From: DASZVB01 sp035545855
GTDB lineage: Bacteria; Myxococcota_A; Polyangia; Polyangiales; Polyangiaceae
Length of the DNA stretch: 64,000 nt
Direction of reading: 5' to 3'
Assembly: GCA_035545855.1 (NCBI GenBank)
Contig: DASZXK010000058.1
Coordinates: 62,001-126,000, forward strand
The notes below the pieces were generated by a model. The model searched no databases. It saw only the letters and a list, made by a program, of their open reading frames with translations, and was not told the origin of the DNA. The position numbers and the translations under genes were made by a program. Position 1 is the stretch's first letter. Each line of letters begins with the position of its first letter. Positions 51,095-59,566 of this stretch are shown in pieces.

Positions 51095-52062
51095 CTCACG
51101 CCGTCCAGATCAACGAGGTCGAGGCGGCCCGGGAGCGGCTGGCGGAGGTCCGGAAGGAAGTCTCCCGGGTGTTCCTCGGGGACGGGACGGCCATCGACCT
51201 CATGCTGGTCGCGCTGCTCTCCCGCGGCCACGTCCTCCTGGAAGGCGTCCCGGGCGTCGCGAAGACGACGCTCGTGAAGGCCTTCGGCCAGACGCTCGGG
51301 TGCACGATCCGCCGGATCCAGTTCACGCCCGACCTGCTCCCGGCGGACATCACGGGGACGTACGTCCTGAACCCGAGGGACGGAACGTTCGCACTCCGCG
51401 CGGGGCCGATCTTCGCGAACGTCGTGCTGGCGGACGAGATCAACCGCGCCCCGGCGAAGACGCAGTCCGCTCTGCTCGAGGCGATGCAGGAGCGCCAGGT
51501 CACCATCGAGGGCGATCGCTACGAGCTCCCGAACCCGTTCCTGGTGCTCGCGACGCAGAACCCGATCGACCTCGAGGGCACCTACGCGCTCCCCGAAGCG
51601 CAGATCGACCGGTTCCTCGTCCGGGTACGCATGGGGTACCCCTCGCACCGGGACGAGGTCGCGATGCTCCGGACCCACGGCGTCGTGGCCCCCGAACCTG
51701 CCGCGGTGCTGAGCGCGAACGACGTCCTCACGCTCCAGTCCATCGCGTCCCGGGTCCACGTGGAGGACGACCTCCGCGAATACGCCGTGTCGCTCTCCGC
51801 CTATACGCGGAACCACGTGAAGGTCGTGCTCGGCGCTTCGCCGCGAGCGACGCTCTCCCTCGTGCGCGCCGCGAAGGCGAGCGCGGTCGTGCAGGGACGC
51901 CCGTACGCGACGCCGGACGACCTCCGCGCGGTCGCGGAACCCGTCCTCGCCCACCGGCTCGTCCTGGTTCCGGAGCTCGAGGGCGACGCGACGGCCCGTT
52001 CCTCCGTGGTGGACGAGGCGCTCTCGAAGGTCGGGTACCGGCGCGCGGTCCGCCCCGTGTGA
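51091..52062 (+). CDS. moxR: MoxR-family AAA+ ATPase
   Basis: The 323-residue protein has Walker A GVPGVAKTTL (Lys58), the Walker B stretch VVLADEINRAPAKTQSALLE, the MQERQVTIEG loop, sensor 1 ATQNPIDLEG and the RFLVRVRMGYPS region. MoxR ATPases act as chaperones that load cofactors or assemble surface complexes, usually with a DUF58 protein. It starts with GTG overlapping DUF4350 and lies 7 bp before a dehydrogenase gene, which separates it from its usual DUF58 partner. Confidence 0.94.
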   Translation: MTHAVQINEVEAARERLAEVRKEVSRVFLGDGTAIDLMLVALLSRGHVLLEGVPGVAKTTLVKAFGQTLGCTIRRIQFTPDLLPADITGTYVLNPRDGTFALRAGPIFANVVLADEINRAPAKTQSALLEAMQERQVTIEGDRYELPNPFLVLATQNPIDLEGTYALPEAQIDRFLVRVRMGYPSHRDEVAMLRTHGVVAPEPAAVLSANDVLTLQSIASRVHVEDDLREYAVSLSAYTRNHVKVVLGASPRATLSLVRAAKASAVVQGRPYATPDDLRAVAEPVLAHRLVLVPELEGDATARSSVVDEALSKVGYRRAVRPV

Positions 52063-52069
52063 ACACAGC

Positions 52070-53380
52070 GTGACGTCCCCGACTCTCGACACGACCATCG
52101 AAGACTTCGTCCGCGCCCTCGCGCGGGAAGGGACGCGGCGCGCATACCTCGTACTCCGGAACGGCGGGCTCCAGGCGTCGCACCCGTTCCTCGAACCCCT
52201 CGCTCGCGCCGTGGAGGCGTCGCCAGATTTCGACGCGCACGAGGGCGTGTTCTTCGAGCTCGGACGCGCCACGGGAACGCTCCTCGCCGCCACGCTCCAC
52301 CGCACGGTGCGCGGACAGGGGGCCGGCGGCGTGCGACACTGGCGCTACGCGAGCATCGGCGCGTTCGTCCGGGACGGCCTTCGACTCTCCCGCGGGATGG
52401 GGCGCAAGAACGCGCTCGCCGGGCTCTGGTGGGGCGGCGGCAAGGGCGTGATCGCGAGAGAACCCGGGGAGCGATACCGGGACCGCGCCTATCGGGACGC
52501 GCTCTACGACGACTACGGCCGCTTCGTCACGTCCCTCCGCGGCTCGTACGTGACGGCGGAGGACGTCGGCACGACGCCGCCCGACATGGCGCGCGTCTTC
52601 GGCACGACACGCTTCACGACGTGCATCCCGGAGAGCGTCGGCGGCTCCGGCAATCCGTCCCCCGCGACGGCGGTGGGCGTCGTCTGCGCGATGGAGGGGG
52701 CGCTCGATCACCTCGGGCTCGGGACGCTCGCAGGGAAGACGATCGCGATGCAGGGCGCCGGGAACGTCGGCTCGGCGATGATCCAGACGCTCCTCGAGCG
52801 CGGCGCCGCGAAGATCGTCGCTTCGGACGTCGACGCGGCGCTGGTCCGGGAGCTCGGAGCACGCTTCGCCGGGAAACCGGTCACCGTCCGCGCCGTCCTG
52901 CCCGACGACGACTCCATCTTCGACGAGCCATGCGACGTCTTCGCGCCGAACGCGCTCGGCGCGGTGCTCTCGCCGCGGACGATTCCGCGCCTCGGGTGCC
53001 GTGTCGTGTGCGGCGCCGCGAACAACCAGCTCGAGGACGAGGCCCGAGACGACCACGCGCTCGCCGGGAGGAAGATCACGTACGTGCCGGATTTCGTCGC
53101 GAACCGGATGGGGATCGTGAGCTGCGCGAACGAGCAATACGGCTCCCTCCCCGAAGACCCGGCGATCGTCCGGCATTTCGGGCGCACGTGGGAGAACGCC
53201 GTCTACGTCGTCACGAGGCGGATCCTCCGCGAGGCGGACGAGACGGGGAAGACCCCGGCGGAGGCCGCGAATCGGCTCGCGGACGCCCTCGCCGCGGAAC
53301 CGCACCCCGTGTTCCCCCATCGCGGAAAGGCGCTCGTCGAGGCCCTCGTCCGCGAACGCTGGGAAGACGCGCGGAGCTGA
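52070..53380 (+). CDS. Glu/Leu/Phe/Val dehydrogenase
   Basis: The 436-residue protein starts at GTG 52070. The catalytic motif MGRKNALAGLWWGGGKGV (Lys113, Lys125) is intact, as is TAEDVGTTPPDM (Asp165). The Rossmann GAGNVGSAMIQTLLE follows, and CGAANNQLED is typical of the leucine/phenylalanine dehydrogenase branch. It would oxidatively deaminate an amino acid with NAD(P). The exact substrate cannot be told. It sits in a run of short gaps between moxR and DUF58, an odd place for a metabolic enzyme. Confidence 0.9.
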   Translation: MTSPTLDTTIEDFVRALAREGTRRAYLVLRNGGLQASHPFLEPLARAVEASPDFDAHEGVFFELGRATGTLLAATLHRTVRGQGAGGVRHWRYASIGAFVRDGLRLSRGMGRKNALAGLWWGGGKGVIAREPGERYRDRAYRDALYDDYGRFVTSLRGSYVTAEDVGTTPPDMARVFGTTRFTTCIPESVGGSGNPSPATAVGVVCAMEGALDHLGLGTLAGKTIAMQGAGNVGSAMIQTLLERGAAKIVASDVDAALVRELGARFAGKPVTVRAVLPDDDSIFDEPCDVFAPNALGAVLSPRTIPRLGCRVVCGAANNQLEDEARDDHALAGRKITYVPDFVANRMGIVSCANEQYGSLPEDPAIVRHFGRTWENAVYVVTRRILREADETGKTPAEAANRLADALAAEPHPVFPHRGKALVEALVRERWEDARS

Positions 53381-53387
53381 GCGAAGG

Positions 53388-54980
53388 ATGCAGCTCTATC
53401 CCACCCGGAACGCGACTCACGTGGCCGCCGCCGCGGTGGCGGTGATGGGCGCGGGCCTCCTCACCGTGTCCCCCGCGGTGCTGGCGTGGGGCGGCGCGAT
53501 CGTCGTCGGGCTCGCCGTCGCGCGTTCCGTGACGCTGCTCTCCGTGGCGAGGGTCCGCGCCGCCGGGTTCGAGATGGTATGGCGGGAGAAGGGCCAGTCC
53601 CGGCGCGTCGCGCGCGGCGAGGTCGTGGAGCTCGCGGCGGAGGTCCGGAACCGGGACACCCGCGCCGCCCGCTACGTGGCGCTCCGCGCGGTCGCGGCGC
53701 CGGATCTCGACATCGAGATCTCCCCGAGCTCGGGCGAGGTCCCCGCGGGCGGGCGCCTCTCCGTCACCGTGCGAGTCGTCGCGCCCCGCGTCGGGCGCCA
53801 CGGGATCTTCGGGCTTTCGCTCGAGGTCCGCGGCTCGCCGGGCCTCTTCGAGATCCCGCTCACGTTCGCGAATCCGTTCGGGCTCGAGGTGATGCCGGCG
53901 CCGTATCGAGTGATCGCCCGCGGCGCGCGCGGGGGACGCAGCCGGACGATCACCGACGCGGGCCGGCCCGGAGCGCTGTCGGGGGACGGCTACGAGCTCC
54001 GGGAAATCCGCGAGCACCGGGCGGGAGACCCGCTGAAGCGCGTCGCGTGGAAGGCGTCGGCGCGACGCGGCAAGCTCATGGTGCGGGACCACGAGCAGGA
54101 GGAGCGAGACGTCATCTGGGTCGTCGTGGACGCCTCCGTGGAGCTCTGGGCGGGCGTCCCGGGGCGAGCCCCGCTCGACCATTCCATCGACGAGGCCGCC
54201 GCCGTGATCGAGGCGCATCTCTCCCGCGGAGACATGGTCGGGCTGGTCGTGTGCGGCGCGCGCCAGCTCGTGAAGCTCCTGCCCGGCCGGGGCCCCACGC
54301 ACACGACGGACCTCCTCGCCGCGCTCGCCCACGGGACGGGCACCCTGGATTCGGACCGGAGCGGCCTCGATCCGGGCGACGTCGCGGCACGCGTGGCCGA
54401 GCACCTGCGCCCGCTCGAGGGAAACGGCGGCTCCACGCGGGATCGGACGGACCTCGCTCGCCGCGCGCTCGCGCTGTCGGACCGGGCGCCCTTTTCGCCA
54501 CTGCCGGTGCACGCGCCCGATCCCGTCGACCGCGTGCTCCGCGGCTACCTCTCCGCCTTCGGGATCCCCTCGCCGCCCCGCCTGGAGCCGGAACGATCGA
54601 AGACGGATCACGCGATCGCCGAGGCGCTCGGGGAAATCCTGACCTCGAAACCCCGAGCGAGCATCGTCTACGTGTGGTCGCCCGCGCCGGATCCGGGGAA
54701 GCGCCCCGAGATCGTCGAAGCGCTCTCGCACGCGTCGCGCCGGCGCACGGAGGTCCGCTGGGTCCGCCTCACGCTGGACGACGGCTTCGAGACGGAGCGG
54801 AACATCGTCTCGCGCGCCGTGAACGCGGCGGTGTCCGTCCGTGCGCGGACGGCAGAGACCGTCGGAGAGCGTGCGCTCCGCCACCTCGGAGTGACGTCGC
54901 TCCGCGTCCGCCCGCGAACGCTCTCGAAGAGCGTCGCGGCGCCGTCGCATCCGCCTCCGAGGGACCCCGAGCGCCGATGA
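53388..54980 (+). CDS. DUF58 family protein (vWA-like), MoxR partner
   Basis: The 530-residue protein has N-terminal membrane segments (AAAAVAVMGAGLLTVSPAVL) and a beta-sandwich region. The DUF58 core follows: DGYELREIREHRAGDPLKRV, AWKASARRGKLMVRDHEQEE, then a vWA-like VIWVVVDASVELWAG with a MIDAS-type DxS. An extended C-terminus ends in basic and Pro residues. DUF58 proteins work with MoxR ATPases in assembly of surface or secreted complexes. Its stop overlaps the rsmA start (ATGA at 54977-54980). Confidence 0.9.
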   Translation: MQLYPTRNATHVAAAAVAVMGAGLLTVSPAVLAWGGAIVVGLAVARSVTLLSVARVRAAGFEMVWREKGQSRRVARGEVVELAAEVRNRDTRAARYVALRAVAAPDLDIEISPSSGEVPAGGRLSVTVRVVAPRVGRHGIFGLSLEVRGSPGLFEIPLTFANPFGLEVMPAPYRVIARGARGGRSRTITDAGRPGALSGDGYELREIREHRAGDPLKRVAWKASARRGKLMVRDHEQEERDVIWVVVDASVELWAGVPGRAPLDHSIDEAAAVIEAHLSRGDMVGLVVCGARQLVKLLPGRGPTHTTDLLAALAHGTGTLDSDRSGLDPGDVAARVAEHLRPLEGNGGSTRDRTDLARRALALSDRAPFSPLPVHAPDPVDRVLRGYLSAFGIPSPPRLEPERSKTDHAIAEALGEILTSKPRASIVYVWSPAPDPGKRPEIVEALSHASRRRTEVRWVRLTLDDGFETERNIVSRAVNAAVSVRARTAETVGERALRHLGVTSLRVRPRTLSKSVAAPSHPPPRDPERR

Positions 54981-55828
54981 TCGACGGGAGAGGACCGAAG
55001 CACGCCCTCCTCGCGCGCGGCCTTCGCCCGAAGGGCTCCTTCGGACAGAATTTCCTGGCCGACGAGGGGATCGCGAGCCGCATCGCGGAGCTCGCCACGA
55101 CGCCGCCGGGCGGGACGGTCGTGGAGATCGGCGCCGGCCTCGGGTCGCTCACGGCGCCGCTCCTCGCGCGCGCCCGCCGCGTGATCGCCATCGAGCGGGA
55201 CCGCGATCTCGTCCCGGCGCTCCGGGACGGGTTCCCGGAAGCCGTCGCGAGCGGGGCGCTCGAGATCGTCGAGGCCGACGCCAAGGCGGTCGACTACGAA
55301 TCGCTGTTCGAGCGCGCGACCGGGCCGCGCACGCTCGCGGGAAACCTCCCGTACCAGATCACGGGGCCGCTCCTCGAGCGGACCGTCGGGCTCGCTTCGC
55401 GGGTCGAGCGCGTCGTGTACATGGTCCAGCTCGAGGTCGCCGATCGCCTGGCTGCGAAGGCAGACACCGAGCACTACGGCGGGCTCTCCGTCTTCGTGCA
55501 GGCCGCGTTCGGCGTCGAACGGGCGTTCGTCGTGCGCCGCGGGGCGTTCTATCCGCAACCGAACGTGGATTCCGCCGTCGTGGTGCTCACCCCGCATCGC
55601 CCGCCCATCGCGGAGGAGACCGCTACGTTCCGCGCCGTCGTGCGCGCGGCGTTCGCGGCGCGAAGGAAGACGCTCAGGAACGCCTGGAAGGGACTCCCCG
55701 GCGTGGACGCAGCGTCGCTCGCGCGGCTCGCCGCGGACGCGGGCATCGATCTCGACGCGCGCGGCGAGACGCTGGACGTCACCGCGTTCGCCCGGATGGC
55801 GGCGGCACTCGAGGCGAACCGATCGTGA
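54977..55828 (+). CDS. rsmA: 16S rRNA adenine dimethyltransferase (KsgA)
   Basis: The 283-residue protein is read from ATG 54977, four bases before the end of DUF58. It has LRPKGSFGQNFLADEGIASR, the SAM motif VVEIGAGLGSLTAPLL, the catalytic NLPYQI and the FYPQPNVDSAVVVL tail. RsmA dimethylates two adjacent adenines near the 3' end of 16S rRNA late in 30S assembly. The length is normal. The stop overlaps the next lipoprotein gene (GTGA). Confidence 0.95.
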   Translation: MIDGRGPKHALLARGLRPKGSFGQNFLADEGIASRIAELATTPPGGTVVEIGAGLGSLTAPLLARARRVIAIERDRDLVPALRDGFPEAVASGALEIVEADAKAVDYESLFERATGPRTLAGNLPYQITGPLLERTVGLASRVERVVYMVQLEVADRLAAKADTEHYGGLSVFVQAAFGVERAFVVRRGAFYPQPNVDSAVVVLTPHRPPIAEETATFRAVVRAAFAARRKTLRNAWKGLPGVDAASLARLAADAGIDLDARGETLDVTAFARMAAALEANRS

Positions 55829-56319
55829 CGCGTTCCCGGCTCATCGGCCCCGGCGCCGCGGCCCTCGTCCTGCTCGCTTGCCAGAGGCCTCCCGCGCCCT
55901 CCCCCGGGCCCACCGCGAAATTCGGGATCTTCTTCGGCGGGCAAATCGAGGAGCGGCGCGAGATCCCGTTCGAGCTCGACACGGCCAAGCAGACCCAGGG
56001 CTTCCGCGTGGAGTTCGGCGGCCCCCTGCCGCGCGAGGAATCCGTGGAGTGGACGATCACCCGGCCCCCGATGCCGAAGCGCCGGGCCCCGCGAAAGGCC
56101 CAGGCCGAGCCCGAGCCCCCCCGCGGCCCCATCACCGGGATGGAGCGGGTGAGGGCCGGAGAATCCCGCTACGAGCGGCGGCTGGATTTCACGCCGGGCG
56201 ATCCGCTCGGCCTCTGGAACGTCCGCGTCGTCGCGGACGGCCGGGTCGTCCTCGATCGGCCCTTCGAGGTCTTCGACGCCGCCGAACGGGCCCGCGTCGC
56301 GGTCGACGGAGGCCCGTGA
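55825..56319 (+). CDS. Small lipoprotein of unknown function
   Basis: The 164-residue product starts at GTG 55825, overlapping the rsmA stop (GTGA), and has a signal with lipobox LLAC (AALVLLACQRPP). A single beta-rich domain follows: AKFGIFFGGQIEERREIPFE, GFRVEFGGPLPREESVEWTI and GDPLGLWNVRVVADGRVVLD. The last part resembles a small beta-sandwich of DUF2914 type, but I am not certain. It is the last gene of the moxR operon and is convergent with the copper-enzyme-like gene. Confidence 0.7.
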   Translation: MTRSRLIGPGAAALVLLACQRPPAPSPGPTAKFGIFFGGQIEERREIPFELDTAKQTQGFRVEFGGPLPREESVEWTITRPPMPKRRAPRKAQAEPEPPRGPITGMERVRAGESRYERRLDFTPGDPLGLWNVRVVADGRVVLDRPFEVFDAAERARVAVDGGP

Positions 56320-56329
56320 TCCGGCTCGC

Positions 56330-57565
56330 TCAGTTTGAAGGCGTGCAGTCCGTCGGGCGGCAGGGATCGGGCACGCAGATCTTGATCGCGCCGCCCGCCT
56401 GCGCCGGGGCGCAGCAGGTCGCGCCGGTGCCGCAATCCGCGGACGCGGTGCAGCCGCCGACCTTGATGCACAGACCGGAGGCGTCCCCGCCGTAGAGGTC
56501 GACGGTGCAGGAGAGCCCCGCGCCGCACTCCCCGCCGCTCTTCGTGCAGGCCGCGCCGATGCCGAGCTCGTTCGCGGTCACCTTCGCGCACGCGGCCGAG
56601 TCCACGACTCCCGCACCGCCGTCCGAAGCTCCGCCTTCGGGGACGCCGCCGTCTCCGTGCGGGGTGAATTTCGCCCATCCGCCGAGCTCCACGCAGCCCG
56701 CGAGGCCGTGGAAGCCCGTCCGGAACGCCGTGAAGAAGCACATCTCGTTCTCGGTGCTCTCGCCGAACGTCACGGTGTCCGTGCGGGTGTTGTCGAAGGT
56801 GCAGGACGTGCGCGTGTAGTCACCCGCCTTGAGGTGCAGCGGGTGCGGGGCGATGAACTGCTCGCCGAAGTTCCACGGGTCCACCTTGTACTCCTCGTGG
56901 AGGTGGTCCTTGTCCGGCCCGAGCTCGAAGCTGAGCGACTTCCCGAGCGTGTGCATGTGCGGGAACACCGCGAAGACGTCGACGTCGTCCTTCACGACGC
57001 AGTCGTTCGTGACGGTCGTCGTCTTGCCGGGCGGGAGCGTGATGAGCGTCGTTCCGAACCCGTAAATGCCCGCTTCCGAGTCCGTCTTCGGCACGGTGTG
57101 CATGCGAACGTCGAGTGACCGCGTCGCGTCGTCGGCCGTGGAGTTCAACAGATGGAGCTGCATGAGGAGCTGCGTCCCTCTCGGCAGCGCGAAGCTCGAG
57201 CCCGGCGGAGTCACGAGCTCGGCGTCCGACGTCCCCGTCGCGAACAGCGGGATCCACGTCGTCTTGAAGAACGTGGGGCACTCGAACGGCTCCTCCGGCT
57301 CCGGCGCGAGCGTCTTCACGACGACCATGTGGTGGACGACGTCGACCGCCCCGTGGCTGAACCTGTCCACCCAGATGTCTTCGTCGAGCGTCTTCGTGAA
57401 GCAGAGGTACTTCTCGTCGCCCGCCGTCACCGTGAAGTCCGCCGTCGCGAAGGAAAGCTCGGACGCGTTCGTCGCGGGAGCGTCCTTCTTGCTACTGCAG
57501 CCGGCGGCGAGGCAGAGGTTCGCGGCGAGCGCTGCGAAGAGAGCTCCGTTCTGGAATCGCTTCAT
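56330..57565 (-). CDS. Copper type II ascorbate-dependent monooxygenase-like lipoprotein (with Cys-rich tail)
   Basis: ATG 57565 gives 411 residues with a lipoprotein signal (LCLAAGC, Cys23). The PHM/DBH-like core shows the full ligand set of a two-copper monooxygenase: HH (His78, His79) in VDVVHHMVVV, His138 in LLMQLHLLN, HxH (His203, His205) in FPHMHTLGK, and Met275 in ENEMCFF. A Gly/Asp-rich linker and a Cys-rich tail follow (CTKSGGECGAGLSC, CGTGATCCAP). In animals such enzymes hydroxylate peptides or dopamine; the bacterial substrate is unknown. It ends a three-gene lipoprotein operon. Confidence 0.82.
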   Translation of the reverse strand: MKRFQNGALFAALAANLCLAAGCSSKKDAPATNASELSFATADFTVTAGDEKYLCFTKTLDEDIWVDRFSHGAVDVVHHMVVVKTLAPEPEEPFECPTFFKTTWIPLFATGTSDAELVTPPGSSFALPRGTQLLMQLHLLNSTADDATRSLDVRMHTVPKTDSEAGIYGFGTTLITLPPGKTTTVTNDCVVKDDVDVFAVFPHMHTLGKSLSFELGPDKDHLHEEYKVDPWNFGEQFIAPHPLHLKAGDYTRTSCTFDNTRTDTVTFGESTENEMCFFTAFRTGFHGLAGCVELGGWAKFTPHGDGGVPEGGASDGGAGVVDSAACAKVTANELGIGAACTKSGGECGAGLSCTVDLYGGDASGLCIKVGGCTASADCGTGATCCAPAQAGGAIKICVPDPCRPTDCTPSN

Positions 57566-57609
57566 GTGAGATCCTGGGAGTGACCGTGGCCGCGGTCGTT
57601 CAAGTCGTA

Positions 57610-58020
57610 TCAGTGCGCGTCGGGGGTGCCGGAGTCCTTCGGCTGGCATCGATCCAGCACGCAGGCGGAGCCGGCCGGGTTGTGCAGACAGAACGCTCCC
57701 GCGCCGCACTGGTCGTCGGTCGTGCAGCCCACCCGGGTGCAAAACCACTGATCCTGCGCGACGTCCGCGAGGCAGATCGGCGCGCCGTCGAAGCCCGCGC
57801 ACTGATGGCCCTGGGGCGTGCAGTACTCCCCGACGCCGATGGCGTTCCCCTTGTCACCGCGCCGGACGCAGGACTCCGCCGGGGTCGGGTCGTGGCCGGC
57901 GTCTGCCCCGCCGTCACTCTCGCCGACCGAGTGCCGCGACGGGGCCGCGTCGTCACTCGACGAGCATGCAGCCAGAACCACGAGGAGGGGGAGCGTCCAG
58001 GCCGCGCCGGGCCGTCGCAT
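57610..58020 (-). CDS. Small Cys-rich lipoprotein between two copper-monooxygenase-like genes
   Basis: The 136-residue product starts at ATG 58020, whose A is shared with the TGA of the gene upstream (TGATG). The signal ends LLVVLAACSSSDD (Cys19). The mature part has 10 cysteines in patterns such as EYCTPQGHQCAG, CTRVGCTTDDQCGAGAFC and CVLDRCQPKD. It resembles the Cys-rich tail of the neighbouring 56330 gene, so both tails may share a fold. It may bind metal or pair with the enzymes. That is inference. Confidence 0.75.
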   Translation of the reverse strand: MRRPGAAWTLPLLVVLAACSSSDDAAPSRHSVGESDGGADAGHDPTPAESCVRRGDKGNAIGVGEYCTPQGHQCAGFDGAPICLADVAQDQWFCTRVGCTTDDQCGAGAFCLHNPAGSACVLDRCQPKDSGTPDAH

Positions 58021-58967
58021 CACGGCGTCGCGTCCCGCTCGCACTGAAGGCGGCTCTCTCCGGGGAAGTAATACCCGAACCCGATGCACATCTCCGTCGG
58101 GAAGATGAGCGTCCGGTCGCTCTCGTTGTCCCAGGTGCACGTCTGACGGAACTTGGTGCCCGCCGGAAACGTCAGCGGATCTTCCATCGTGTATTTCAGG
58201 ATGGGTGGGTGGGAAGAATAGGAGGGCATCCAGTCGTGGTCGTAGACGACGGTGGCCTGCCCCTGGGCGTCGAGCGTCTCCAGCGTGTAGTGGGTCCCGT
58301 GCTCGTGCATGTGCCCGAGGAGCATCGCGAGCTTGACCTCCTGCTGGGTCGTGCAAGTCATCGTGGAGGTGAGCTTGCTCTGAGGCGCGAGCTCCCACTG
58401 GTCGTCGTCGATGACGAAGTCCGACGCATAGGACTTCACGTCCTTCGGGTCGATCAGGTGAACGATGAGCTGATCGTGCACCGTCTGATTTTCGCCCGTC
58501 GCGTTGATGTAGTGCGTCTGCACCATGAACTGCTTCCCCTTCGGGACCTTGATGGCGAGGCCGGGCGGAAGCGACGCGACGCCCTCGAGCGTGTTGCCCT
58601 CGCCGCCCGCACCGACGACGAAGTGCCAGTCGACCATCTCGGTGTTGCCGGCGCAGTTCTGGCGACCGGGGGGACGCGGATTGTCGACGTAGTAGACGGA
58701 CACGTGATGTCCGCCGATGCCCTGCTTGGCCCCGGCCGAAAGCACACTGAGCTCACGGTCCGTGATGAGGTCCGTGTAGAAGCACTCGAAGTCCTCGTCG
58801 GGCGGGACGACGAAATCCCCGGAGGTCCAGGTGATGGTGTCCGCCGTGATGCCCGTCGTGGCCGCGGGGGCCTTGTCGTCGCTGCCGCCGCACGCGGTCG
58901 CTCCGAACCCGAGAGCCGAAATGACGACGAAACCCCTCGCTGCCGAAGAAATCCCCTGGTCGCGCAT
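58020..58967 (-). CDS. Copper type II ascorbate-dependent monooxygenase-like lipoprotein
   Basis: The 315-residue product has a lipoprotein signal (ISALGFGATACGG, Cys26). It keeps all six copper ligands of the PHM fold: His87 and His88 in IGGHHVSVYY, His152 in VQTHYIN, His219 and His221 in LGHMHEHG, and Met293 in PTEMCIGF. Paired cysteines (61, 105, 205, 277, 294, 309) suggest disulfides. It is the first gene of the trio. It is shorter than 56330 and lacks the Cys-rich tail. The substrate is unknown. Confidence 0.83.
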   Translation of the reverse strand: MRDQGISSAARGFVVISALGFGATACGGSDDKAPAATTGITADTITWTSGDFVVPPDEDFECFYTDLITDRELSVLSAGAKQGIGGHHVSVYYVDNPRPPGRQNCAGNTEMVDWHFVVGAGGEGNTLEGVASLPPGLAIKVPKGKQFMVQTHYINATGENQTVHDQLIVHLIDPKDVKSYASDFVIDDDQWELAPQSKLTSTMTCTTQQEVKLAMLLGHMHEHGTHYTLETLDAQGQATVVYDHDWMPSYSSHPPILKYTMEDPLTFPAGTKFRQTCTWDNESDRTLIFPTEMCIGFGYYFPGESRLQCERDATP

Positions 58968-59063
58968 ACGCGAATCTTACAGGAACGGGCGGCCGGAAAG
59001 CGAGCGAGACTCGCCTTTTGGCCGCTTCGGCCCGCGACTGACCGCGCCCGGTGGCCGAACCGC

Positions 59064-59564
59064 TCAGTGCTCGGGTGTCTCGGACGGGGTGACGGAGGCC
59101 TCGATCGAGCGGGAGGCGGCCTCGTAGTACGTGTGCACCGTGGGCGGAGGCGGATCTCCGTACAGCGTGAGCTGCGCCGCGGCCCAGAGCTCCTTGCGCA
59201 TGAGCTCGAGGTACTCCGCCGCGCCGGGCTCCCCGGCGTACCTTTCCAGACCCTCGTCCGCGTCCTTCAGATCCAGACGGGCCTGCACCGGGTCGATCTG
59301 ATCCTTCAGCGCGAGGTGATCCGTCAGGAGGACGGCGCGGTCGTTCATGACCTCCACGAACCCGGAGCCGACGGCGACCTTCACCTCGGTGCCGTCCTTC
59401 ATGTAGGAGACGATGCCCGTCTTCAGCGCCGCGAGGAGCGGGCTGTGCCCGGGCAGGACGCCGAACTCACCGTCCACGCTCGGGGCGGTGAGGCTCGACA
59501 CCTTCTCCTTGAGCGCCACCCCGTCGGGCGTGACGATCTCGAGGTCGATCGCGCCTTCGGCCAT
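59064..59564 (-). CDS. atpC: ATP synthase epsilon subunit
   Basis: ATG 59564 (MAEGAIDLEIVTPDGVALKE) gives 166 residues. The N-terminal beta-barrel GEFGVLPGHSPLLAALKTGI and SGFVEVMNDRAVLLTDHLAL is typical. The helical C-terminal part is extended compared with E. coli (139 residues) and ends in a Pro/Thr-rich tail. Epsilon sits on the rotor stalk of F1 and brakes ATP hydrolysis. It starts two bases after the atpD stop. The same frame upstream is an atpD shadow. Confidence 0.94.
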   Translation of the reverse strand: MAEGAIDLEIVTPDGVALKEKVSSLTAPSVDGEFGVLPGHSPLLAALKTGIVSYMKDGTEVKVAVGSGFVEVMNDRAVLLTDHLALKDQIDPVQARLDLKDADEGLERYAGEPGAAEYLELMRKELWAAAQLTLYGDPPPPTVHTYYEAASRSIEASVTPSETPEH

Positions 59565-59566
59565 GC

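Noticed and set aside
53486..54976. Long plus-strand frame before rsmA
   Set aside because: It is an out-of-phase reading of the DUF58 gene, Arg/Gly-rich; rsmA begins at ATG 54977.
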